Of a DNA stretch of 5,507 nt, positions 1 to 5,507 are shown in pieces. The stretch is taken from NCBI GenBank assembly GCA_013152615.1, contig JAADGA010000119.1, positions 1 to 5,507 of the forward strand, read 5' to 3'. This DNA comes from Alphaproteobacteria bacterium (GTDB lineage: Bacteria > Pseudomonadota > Alphaproteobacteria > Sphingomonadales > Emcibacteraceae). Below the pieces are notes generated by a model. The model made no database searches and was not told the DNA's origin. It saw only the letters and a list, made by a program, of their open reading frames with translations. The translations under genes and the position numbers were made by a program. The number at the start of each line of letters is the position of its first letter. The first letter of the stretch is position 1.

Positions 1-637
1 TCTTGCCGGTTGGCTGCATCCTGAGCAATCTTGCCCGGGCTTCTTCGGGCATGCTGCGGGTCATCGGACTTTCAATCAGGCCGGGGGCGACCGCATTGAC
101 GTTGATCTGAAAACGCGCCAGTTCAAGCGCCAAGGTCCGGGTCAGGCTGACCAGCCCGCCCTTGCTTGCCGAATAATTGCTCTGACCGATATTGCCGAGC
201 CACGCCCGCGAAACGATATTGACAATCTTGCCGCTATTGCGTGCCTTCATGGTGTCAAACACCGCCTGACAACACAGGAACGGGCCTTTTAGGTTGACTT
301 CCAGCACCTTGTCCCAGTTTTCCTCACTGATTTTGGCGAGGAAGCCATCGCGGATAATGCCGGCATTATTGACCAGAATATCAACGGTGCCAAAGCTGTC
401 TTTCGCCTGTTCGATCATGCTCACAACCTGATCTTTTTTCGAAATATCGGCCGCAACCGCGAGAACCTCCGTTCCGGCGGCCGACAGCTCTGCCGCAATG
501 TCCTGCAGGCACTCCGGATTGATATCGACCAGAACCAGCTTTGCCCCTTCGTGGGCGAGGCGGCGGCAGATGGCGGCGCCGATGCCCTGTCCGGCCCCGG
601 TGACGACGGCGATTTTATCTTTTACGCGCTCTAACAT
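1..637 (-). CDS. FabG-like short-chain dehydrogenase/reductase (3' end cut off by window edge)
   Basis: This is a classical SDR, most like 3-oxoacyl-ACP or acetoacetyl-CoA reductases and related alcohol dehydrogenases. It would interconvert a keto and a hydroxy group with NAD(P)H in the cytoplasm. I translated 212 codons by hand with no stop. The Rossmann motif TGAGQGIG is at residues 13-20 and NNAG at 90-93. The tetrad is Asn115 (EVNLKG), Ser143, Tyr155 and Lys159 (YSASK), and PG follows at 185-186. Family members are about 245 residues, so roughly 30 C-terminal residues lie outside the window. Asp38, at the end of the second strand (VLVDIN), is the classic sign of an NAD(H) preference; this is inference. 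The start is the ATG at 637-635, which overlaps the end of the thiolase gene by 7 bases (ATGTTAG). A GGTGG seven bases upstream is a plausible ribosome binding site. The exact substrate is unknown. In this operon it may reduce or oxidise a 3-oxo/3-hydroxyacyl thioester, or an alcohol elsewhere on the chain. Confidence 0.93.
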   Translation of the reverse strand, partial: MLERVKDKIAVVTGAGQGIGAAICRRLAHEGAKLVLVDINPECLQDIAAELSAAGTEVLAVAADISKKDQVVSMIEQAKDSFGTVDILVNNAGIIRDGFLAKISEENWDKVLEVNLKGPFLCCQAVFDTMKARNSGKIVNIVSRAWLGNIGQSNYSASKGGLVSLTRTLALELARFQINVNAVAPGLIESPMTRSMPEEARARLLRMQPTGK

Positions 638-1896
638 CTCTCTACCACCATTGCGATGCCCTGACCGCCGCCAATGCAGGCCGAGGCAACGCCAAATTGT
701 TTATCATCTCGGTGCAGGGTCCTGAGCACCGTATGAGCCAGACGTATCCCGGTAACGCCGAGCGGATGACCAAGGGCGACCGCGCCGCCGTTGACATTCA
801 GGGTATCTTCATCAAGACCAAGTTCGCGCGCACACGATAATACCTGAGCCGAAAACGCCTCGTTGATTTCATAGCGGTCGATGTCGGATACCTGCATACC
901 GAGAGCTTTGGTGAGGCTGCGGATCGCCGGAACCGGGCCAATGCCCATCAGATGCGGCTCGACCCCTGCGGACGCAAAACCGCGGATTTTGCCGATCGGT
1001 TTCAGCCCGTGGGCGCGGACATAATCACCGGAGGCAACAAGCGCCGCCGCCGCCCCGTCAACGATGCCAGAGGCATTACCGGCGGTAGTCGGGCCGTCCT
1101 TGCTGAATACCGGCCGGAGTTTCGCCAGCTGTTCCAATGTTGTCTGGCGCGGATGTTCATCTTCGGCCAGACCATCACGGTTGGCACATTTGAATTTACG
1201 CGGGATCAGACTGTCCAGCTCAAATTGCCCCCGGGACGGCATCGGAGTGATTTCGCCGTCAAAAAATCCCGCTGCTTTGGCTGCGGCATAACGGTTCTGG
1301 CTGCGGAAGGCATAGGCGTCAACCTCCTCGCGGCTCAAAGTGTATTTTTCGGCGAGATTATCGGCGGTCCGGCCCATCGGCACCGCCGCGGTATCATTCA
1401 ACGCCTCCCACAAAAGGTCAACATAGTTCGGTCGGCCAAGCGGGAAACCCTGACGCGCGGAATAGGATACCAGCGGATAACGGCTCATGGTCTCACAGCC
1501 AACGCCGAGCACCACCTGTGCCTTGCCGATGGCAATCTGTTCCGCGGCCTGTCCGAGCACCTCGACGCCCGAGCCGCAAATACGCTGCACCATCACCGCC
1601 GGAGTGCTGAGCGGCGTACCGGCATAAAGCGCGATATGGCGCGGCAGAAAGAAACAGTCGGAATTGGCCTGACCGATATTGGCGACCACCACCTGATCAA
1701 CTTCACCGCCGTCAATGGCGCTCGCCTCGAGGGCTGCCTTTGAGGCATGAATGCCAAGGTCGGTCGGTGAGACGGTTGACAGGCTGCCGGTAAATTTACC
1801 GAACGGGGTGCGCTTGCCGTCAATGAGATAAATATCATCGAAAGTGACACCGATGCCGCCTTCTCGTGAATGATAGCCTTTTAAGGATACGCTCAT
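631..1896 (-). CDS. acyl-CoA thiolase (acetyl-CoA acyltransferase family)
   Basis: A complete 421-residue thiolase of the FadA/AtoB superfamily. It would cleave 3-oxoacyl-CoA with CoA to acetyl-CoA and a shortened acyl-CoA, or catalyse the reverse condensation. All catalytic elements are present: nucleophile Cys107 in QRICGSG, NEAF at 345-348, His377 in GHP, and Cys407 in ACIGGGQG. The frame stays open up to an ATG at 1974, but I chose the ATG at 1896. It has AGGAG nine bases upstream and sits 4 bases after the stop of the previous gene, whereas the longer form would overlap that gene by 74 bases. Even so there is a tail of about 20 residues before the usual thiolase start (DIYLIDGKRTPFG at 21-33). 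Compared with acetoacetyl-CoA thiolases, the pocket motif HMG appears as PMG (173-175), so a substrate other than acetoacetyl-CoA is likely; this is inference. The stop codon lies inside the start region of the downstream SDR gene, consistent with coupled translation. Confidence 0.95.
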   Translation of the reverse strand: MSVSLKGYHSREGGIGVTFDDIYLIDGKRTPFGKFTGSLSTVSPTDLGIHASKAALEASAIDGGEVDQVVVANIGQANSDCFFLPRHIALYAGTPLSTPAVMVQRICGSGVEVLGQAAEQIAIGKAQVVLGVGCETMSRYPLVSYSARQGFPLGRPNYVDLLWEALNDTAAVPMGRTADNLAEKYTLSREEVDAYAFRSQNRYAAAKAAGFFDGEITPMPSRGQFELDSLIPRKFKCANRDGLAEDEHPRQTTLEQLAKLRPVFSKDGPTTAGNASGIVDGAAAALVASGDYVRAHGLKPIGKIRGFASAGVEPHLMGIGPVPAIRSLTKALGMQVSDIDRYEINEAFSAQVLSCARELGLDEDTLNVNGGAVALGHPLGVTGIRLAHTVLRTLHRDDKQFGVASACIGGGQGIAMVVERC

Positions 1897-1900
1897 TAGA

Positions 1901-3883
1901 TTATTCTCCTGTAAATTTAGGCTTGTAGCCCTTGATAACACTGGTGAGGCCATGGACAGCGTCGTGGGTGGCAAAGATTTGTTTCAGTCCGGCAAGCTCA
2001 TGTTCAAGCCCGGCTTCAAGGCTCGACTTCATGCCGTCATCAATAAGCTTGATCGCGGTTTTAAGCGCGATCGGGGCCTTACGTGACAGCGGTTTGGCAT
2101 AGGGGTGATCGGCGGGGAAGCTGCCGTCAAAATCAGCAAACAGATTTTCAAGCTCACTCTGGTCGTGTTTGCCGGCCTGAGAGTCCGCGATTGCTATTTC
2201 TGACAGATCGCGGAAATCATAAAGCGGCTCAATCACCTGATCCACCAGACCATATTCGCACGCCTTGTCCGCGTTCAGAAACTGGCCGCTCGCCACCAGA
2301 AATTTGGCGAGGCCTTTGCCAATCAGGCGCGGGGTGCGCTGGGTGCCGCCAAGACCGGGATAGATGCCGATGCCGGTTTCCGGAAAGGCCATTACAGTAT
2401 TTTTGGTGCCAATGCGCCGGTCGCAGGCGAGTGCCAGTTCCAGCCCGCCGCCAAGGGTCAGACCATCGACAAAAGCAATAGTCTGCTTGTCACAGGCGGC
2501 AATCCGGCCTAAAACCCGCTGGCCATATTCGGTAAATTTCTGGATGCGGTCAAGGTCATTTACCGCCAGATTATCGAGGAAGAATTTAATGTCGGCCCCG
2601 GCAACGAATGCCTTACCCCGCCCCAGAATAAAAATTTTCTTCAGGTCTGAATTGTTGTCCAGTGTGCTAAAGGCCTTGTCGAGCTGACTGACCACGACTT
2701 CGCCGAGGGCATTCATCCGGTCGGGCAGGTTAAAGATGACAAAACCGCTGTCCCCGTGGATTGCAGTCTCGACCCATTCAAGCTCAACCGGGTCGCTAAA
2801 ATTAAAGTCGGGCAGCGCCATATCATGGGCTGAAAATAAATCCTTGACCATTGCGCCAACCTTATCGCCGCCGATGTTATTCATCAGCTCAAACGGGCCA
2901 ACCGGCCAGCGCAGCCCGGAACGGGTGCCAAGATCGGTCGAGGTGGCGTCAACCACGCCTTCACTAACCATTTGCGCGGCAATACCGAGGGCGGCGGCAA
3001 TCAGGCGGGAGGTGATGACAGCTTCATTATTTGCCCCGTTGTTGAGAATATCCGTGTTGGCCTCATCCCACAAATCACCCGCCTTGACCTGATCGCACAG
3101 TATTTGGCACGGTTTGTAGAAATTGCCGAGCTTGTTCGCCAGACCGTCGGCGGCATGCATCGCAATCGGCACCCCGGTGGCATTCATCAGCGCAAACGGC
3201 CCCATGCCAATGCCGAACACAGTGCGGGCGACCTCATCAATATAGTTGATGCTGCCGAAGCCCTGTTCGAGCAGACGCGCCCCCTCATTGAGCCACGGCA
3301 CAAAAAAGCGGTTGATGGCAAAGCCCGGCGCATCGCGGACGACGATCGGGGTTTTGCCGTAAAAAGCATAGAAATTCATCAGCTCGTCAACCAGCGCCGG
3401 ATCAGTGAGCGGGCCGGGGATAACCTCAACCAGTTTGTTCTTGGCGGCGTGGTAAAAATAATGCACCCCGACAATCCGTTCCGGATGGCTCGCACCATCG
3501 GCGATATCGCCGATCAGGAACGACGAGGTGTTGGAGGCGATAATACAGTCCGGCCGCAGGACTGTTTCCAGATTTTTAAACAGATCCTGTTTTACCTTCA
3601 GGTCTTCAAACACCGCTTCGACCACCAGATCCGCATCTTTCAGCGCCGATTGGTCGGTATCGCAGGTCAAATTCAACATGATTTTTTCAAACTGTTGCTC
3701 GCTGACAATGCGGCGTTTTACCGCCTCATTCAGCGAGTCTGCGATGATCTGGCGCCCGCGCTCGGTGCTGGCCTCAGTCTGGTCAAGCAGGGTTACCGCC
3801 AATCCCTTCATCAGGAAATGCTGGGCAATGGCGGCCCCCATGGTTCCGGCGCCGACAACGCCAATATTGTTAATTTTTGTCAT
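1901..3883 (-). CDS. bifunctional 3-hydroxyacyl-CoA dehydrogenase / enoyl-CoA hydratase fusion, dehydrogenase first
   Basis: A 660-residue fusion for the two middle steps of beta-oxidation: hydration of trans-2-enoyl-CoA and NAD-dependent oxidation of the resulting 3-hydroxyacyl-CoA. Residues 1-190 form the NAD-binding dehydrogenase domain: GAGTMG at 11-16, ASNTSS at 116-121 with Ser117, the catalytic pair His141 and Glu153 at the family spacing of 12, and Asn191. Two copies of the dehydrogenase C-terminal domain follow, around 187-285 and 288-360 (GMGPFALMN and PVGPFELMN). Residues about 375-560 are a crotonase-fold hydratase: AGADI at 428-432, GGGLE with Glu482, and PE with Glu502, then YPGLGGTQR at 508-516. 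Both catalytic glutamates are kept, so hydratase activity is expected. A helical tail to 660 ends the protein. The order is opposite to FadB/FadJ and matches archaeal fusions of about 650 residues. The usual HFFNP motif reads HYFYH (141-145). The start ATG overlaps the previous stop by 4 bases, with GAGAG six bases upstream. No subunit partner is needed, and the thiolase follows directly. Confidence 0.95.
   Translation of the reverse strand: MTKINNIGVVGAGTMGAAIAQHFLMKGLAVTLLDQTEASTERGRQIIADSLNEAVKRRIVSEQQFEKIMLNLTCDTDQSALKDADLVVEAVFEDLKVKQDLFKNLETVLRPDCIIASNTSSFLIGDIADGASHPERIVGVHYFYHAAKNKLVEVIPGPLTDPALVDELMNFYAFYGKTPIVVRDAPGFAINRFFVPWLNEGARLLEQGFGSINYIDEVARTVFGIGMGPFALMNATGVPIAMHAADGLANKLGNFYKPCQILCDQVKAGDLWDEANTDILNNGANNEAVITSRLIAAALGIAAQMVSEGVVDATSTDLGTRSGLRWPVGPFELMNNIGGDKVGAMVKDLFSAHDMALPDFNFSDPVELEWVETAIHGDSGFVIFNLPDRMNALGEVVVSQLDKAFSTLDNNSDLKKIFILGRGKAFVAGADIKFFLDNLAVNDLDRIQKFTEYGQRVLGRIAACDKQTIAFVDGLTLGGGLELALACDRRIGTKNTVMAFPETGIGIYPGLGGTQRTPRLIGKGLAKFLVASGQFLNADKACEYGLVDQVIEPLYDFRDLSEIAIADSQAGKHDQSELENLFADFDGSFPADHPYAKPLSRKAPIALKTAIKLIDDGMKSSLEAGLEHELAGLKQIFATHDAVHGLTSVIKGYKPKFTGE
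1906..1910 (-). promoter_or_regulatory. Shine-Dalgarno site of the thiolase gene
   Basis: AGGAG on the minus strand lies nine bases before the ATG at 1896, inside the last codons of the dehydrogenase/hydratase gene (it spans its Thr-Gly-Glu end). It is the clearest ribosome binding site in the window and decides the thiolase start against the upstream in-frame ATG at 1974. Confidence 0.75.
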
Positions 3884-4815
3884 TTTGCACTCTCAGTCGT
3901 TTTAATAAGGTTATAGATGATCGGGATCAGCGTGACCTCAACCCCGTATTGCTGTGCGTAGCGGGTTAATTTTCCGCATAAATATTCATTTTCGGTGACT
4001 TTACCGTTTTCGATATCAATCAATATCGATGGTTTGTGATTGCCGCCTTTTGCCAGATAGCCCATGGCTTCGTCGAGAAATTCATCCTTGATCGGGATAT
4101 TCATCGCCTGGGCTATTGTTATGCCTTCGGTAATGATGCCGGCGACCATCTCCCTCATATAATCGCGGCCCATGATATTGCTCATGGTGTGGCGGGTGAG
4201 GGCGCACAGGCAGCCAAGGGATGAATTGAGCAGGGCCTTTTTAAAGACTTCGGTGCGGTAATCCTGCCGGGCCTCAAGCGGCAGTCCGGATTCGGTAAAA
4301 TCGGCCGCAATCCGGTGAATGAGTGTCGCCTCAATATCCGCCACCAGCGACAGATAATGGCCCATGGCAAAGCTTACCCGGACGACATTCTCCGATGATT
4401 TGCCACAGCCCATATTGACCGACATCCGCAGCGCGTGACCGGAGCCGAAAACCGCACTGATCTGATGCTCGGTATCCAGACCATTCTGGCATGACAGAAA
4501 AATAATATCCTGTCGGTGACGCAGGGATTTTATGGTTTCCAGTATTCCGGGGGAATCAGAGCTTTTGGTGCAGATCAGAATGATCTCGATGCCGCTATCC
4601 AGAAACTCCTGCATGTCGTCATAAAGCTCGGTTACCTGAGCCGAGGCGGTAAGTTCCCCCGTGATCTCAAGCGGATGACCGCGCATGGCAATCGCTACTG
4701 TTGGATTGCGGTAGAAAACCGAAACCCGATGGCCGTTTTGCACCAGATGGGCGGCGAAAACCCGGCCAACCGGACCGAAACCAATCACTCCATAATGGGT
4801 TTTTTTCATACTCAT
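3880..4815 (-). CDS. ketopantoate reductase (PanE/ApbA)-like oxidoreductase
   Basis: A 311-residue member of the 2-dehydropantoate 2-reductase family, which reduces a 2-oxo acid to a 2-hydroxy acid with NADPH. The N-terminal Rossmann domain has GFGPVG at 12-17, LICTKS at 80-85 and the family QNG at 110-112. The C-terminal helical domain has the probable catalytic lysine Lys193 with Asn197 (FKKALLN, 191-197). It also has the family block HKPSILIDIENG (260-271) followed by TENEY (274-278), matching TEIDY of PanE with its active-site glutamate. The usual Asn just after that block (YxNG) is Cys280 here. Length matches PanE. Arg36 after the second strand (FYRN) suits NADPH binding; this is inference. 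Its setting between an acyl-CoA ligase and a beta-oxidation fusion argues against a plain role in pantothenate synthesis and for a pathway-specific keto acid or keto-acyl substrate, although CoA supply is a conceivable link. The ATG at 4815 overlaps the ligase stop (ATGA). The ATG at 4809 is an alternative, with GGA seven bases upstream. Confidence 0.85.
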   Translation of the reverse strand: MSMKKTHYGVIGFGPVGRVFAAHLVQNGHRVSVFYRNPTVAIAMRGHPLEITGELTASAQVTELYDDMQEFLDSGIEIILICTKSSDSPGILETIKSLRHRQDIIFLSCQNGLDTEHQISAVFGSGHALRMSVNMGCGKSSENVVRVSFAMGHYLSLVADIEATLIHRIAADFTESGLPLEARQDYRTEVFKKALLNSSLGCLCALTRHTMSNIMGRDYMREMVAGIITEGITIAQAMNIPIKDEFLDEAMGYLAKGGNHKPSILIDIENGKVTENEYLCGKLTRYAQQYGVEVTLIPIIYNLIKTTESAK

Positions 4816-5507
4816 TCCAAATCTATTACGAAAGCGTCGTGCGGCAAATTGTCATAATCCCCGCGTTGCATGGCGTCGATATAGGGTTTGTATTTTTCCT
4901 CAATCCGGCGCGGGATCAGCTTGAAAGACGGGGTCAGCTCATTCTCCTCCAGCGATAATTCGCGCTGGATAACCAGCGCTCTGCCGATACGCTCAAATCC
5001 GGATAGTTGATAGGTATTGATTTCCTCGACACAGGTTGACAGGCAATTTGACAGGCTTTGGCAACTGCCGGGGAATTTGCATGACGGGTCATCCCGCTGG
5101 TTGCGCACACTCGCCGCCATCAGTCCGGAATTCGGGAATACCAGCATAAACGGGTTTTTCTGCCCGGAGCCGAAGACATAGGCATATTTGACAAATTTAC
5201 AGCGCCGACAGACATTTTCCTCAATATTGGAGGGGAATAGTTTTTCGCCGTTGCTGAGCTTGAACATTCTTTCCTTGCGCGAGATGATTTTAACCCCGTC
5301 CGGGGTGATCTCGCCGATGTCACCGGTATGAAACCAGCCATCTCCGGAAAAGGCTTTTCTGGTGGCTTCTTCATTATGGAAATAGCCGCTCATGACATTT
5401 TCGCCGCGCACCAGCAGTTCATTGTCGTCGCCGAGGCACAGCTCAACCCCCGGGATCGGAAAGCCGACAATCCCCGGAATCCGGTCGATACCAAAGCCGG
5501 TCAGGGT
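4812..5507 (-). CDS. fatty-acyl-CoA synthetase, AMP-forming (C-terminal part; 5' end beyond window)
   Basis: This is the last 231 residues of an acyl-activating enzyme of the ANL family, which makes acyl-CoA from a carboxylic acid, ATP and CoA. The frame is open to the window edge, so the N-terminal half with the P-loop lies outside. Numbering from the first codon in the window, the pieces in order are GFPIPG (16-21), ELLVRG (30-35), GDGWFHTGDIGE (55-66) with the ATP-ribose-binding Asp, the hinge region SRKERMFKLSNGEK (76-89), and LTPSFK (191-196) with the probable adenylation lysine Lys196, then KY. FKLSNGEK is typical of long-chain (FadD15-like) ligases. Between hinge and lysine, the C-terminal lid carries six cysteines in about 60 residues (a CxxC pair, then four more), which is unusual for the family. 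A GTG at 5411 is in frame but internal to conserved sequence, so it is not a start. As the first gene seen in the operon, it probably supplies the CoA ester for the downstream enzymes. Confidence 0.93.
   Translation of the reverse strand, partial: TLTGFGIDRIPGIVGFPIPGVELCLGDDNELLVRGENVMSGYFHNEEATRKAFSGDGWFHTGDIGEITPDGVKIISRKERMFKLSNGEKLFPSNIEENVCRRCKFVKYAYVFGSGQKNPFMLVFPNSGLMAASVRNQRDDPSCKFPGSCQSLSNCLSTCVEEINTYQLSGFERIGRALVIQRELSLEENELTPSFKLIPRRIEEKYKPYIDAMQRGDYDNLPHDAFVIDLE

Noticed and set aside
171..211. Ser to Tyr spacing of 12 rather than 13 in the SDR active site, considered as an inactive variant
   Set aside because: The VSRAWLGN loop with one residue fewer is a common form in this SDR group, and Asn115, Ser143, Tyr155 and Lys159 are all present.
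952..1743. 263-codon open frame on the plus strand
   Set aside because: It lies wholly antisense to the conserved thiolase, its translation shows no family motif, and long antisense frames are expected opposite GC-rich coding sequence.
1897..1974. Upstream ATG at 1974 as start of the thiolase, giving 447 residues
   Set aside because: It would overlap the preceding gene by 74 bases and the added residues have no thiolase similarity; the ATG at 1896 has a strong AGGAG at proper spacing.
2051..2072. Perfect 7-base inverted repeat (GATCGCG / CGCGATC) with an 8-base loop, considered as a terminator or protein-binding site
   Set aside because: It lies inside the coding sequence of the hydratase C-terminal tail (PIALKTAIK region), has no T-run after it in either direction, and is short enough to arise by chance.
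2972..3916. 314-codon open frame on the plus strand
   Set aside because: It is antisense to the dehydrogenase half of the fusion, whose catalytic residues are all present; the plus-strand product is rich in Arg, His and Gln with no recognisable domain.
4812..5411. GTG at 5411 as start of a separate 199-residue protein
   Set aside because: The reading frame continues upstream with unmistakable ligase sequence (PIPGVELCLGDDNELLVRG) to the window edge, so this is an internal valine codon.

Overview
The whole window is one strand of a single, tightly packed operon. Five genes all lie on the minus strand, so transcription runs from high to low coordinates. Neither end of the operon is inside the window: the first gene enters from beyond 5507 and the last gene runs off at position 1. 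There is no intergenic stretch longer than 4 bases, and I see no promoter, terminator, RNA gene, mobile element or CRISPR array.

In transcription order the genes are: (1) the C-terminal part of a fatty-acyl-CoA synthetase of the AMP-forming ligase family (4812-5507), with an unusual cysteine-rich segment; (2) a ketopantoate-reductase-like NAD(P)-dependent oxidoreductase (3880-4815); (3) a two-domain protein with 3-hydroxyacyl-CoA dehydrogenase at the N-terminus and enoyl-CoA hydratase at the C-terminus (1901-3883), the reverse of the order in FadB and FadJ; (4) an acyl-CoA thiolase (631-1896); (5) a FabG-like short-chain dehydrogenase, truncated by the window edge (1-637). Junctions are a 4-base ATGA overlap, another 4-base ATGA overlap, a 4-base gap with a strong Shine-Dalgarno, and a 7-base overlap. 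This suggests translational coupling and co-regulation.

Together the genes describe a CoA-thioester pathway. The ligase would activate a carboxylic acid to its CoA ester. The hydratase/dehydrogenase fusion would hydrate an enoyl-CoA and oxidise the 3-hydroxyacyl-CoA. The thiolase would cleave the 3-oxoacyl-CoA. The SDR and the ketopantoate-reductase-like protein add two further carbonyl/alcohol redox steps that ordinary beta-oxidation does not need. No acyl-CoA dehydrogenase or electron-transfer flavoprotein is visible, so the first oxidation of a saturated acyl chain must be encoded elsewhere, or the substrate arrives already unsaturated or hydroxylated, or the pathway runs in the synthetic direction. 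The substrate cannot be read from the sequence.

The organism looks like a moderately GC-rich bacterium (mid-50s percent by eye). Shine-Dalgarno usage, operon compactness and protein style fit a proteobacterium, but this is a weak inference. The points most worth a second look are the reversed, archaeal-style domain order of the fusion and its altered HFFNP motif, the six-cysteine segment in the ligase, and the ketopantoate-reductase-like gene embedded in a beta-oxidation operon.
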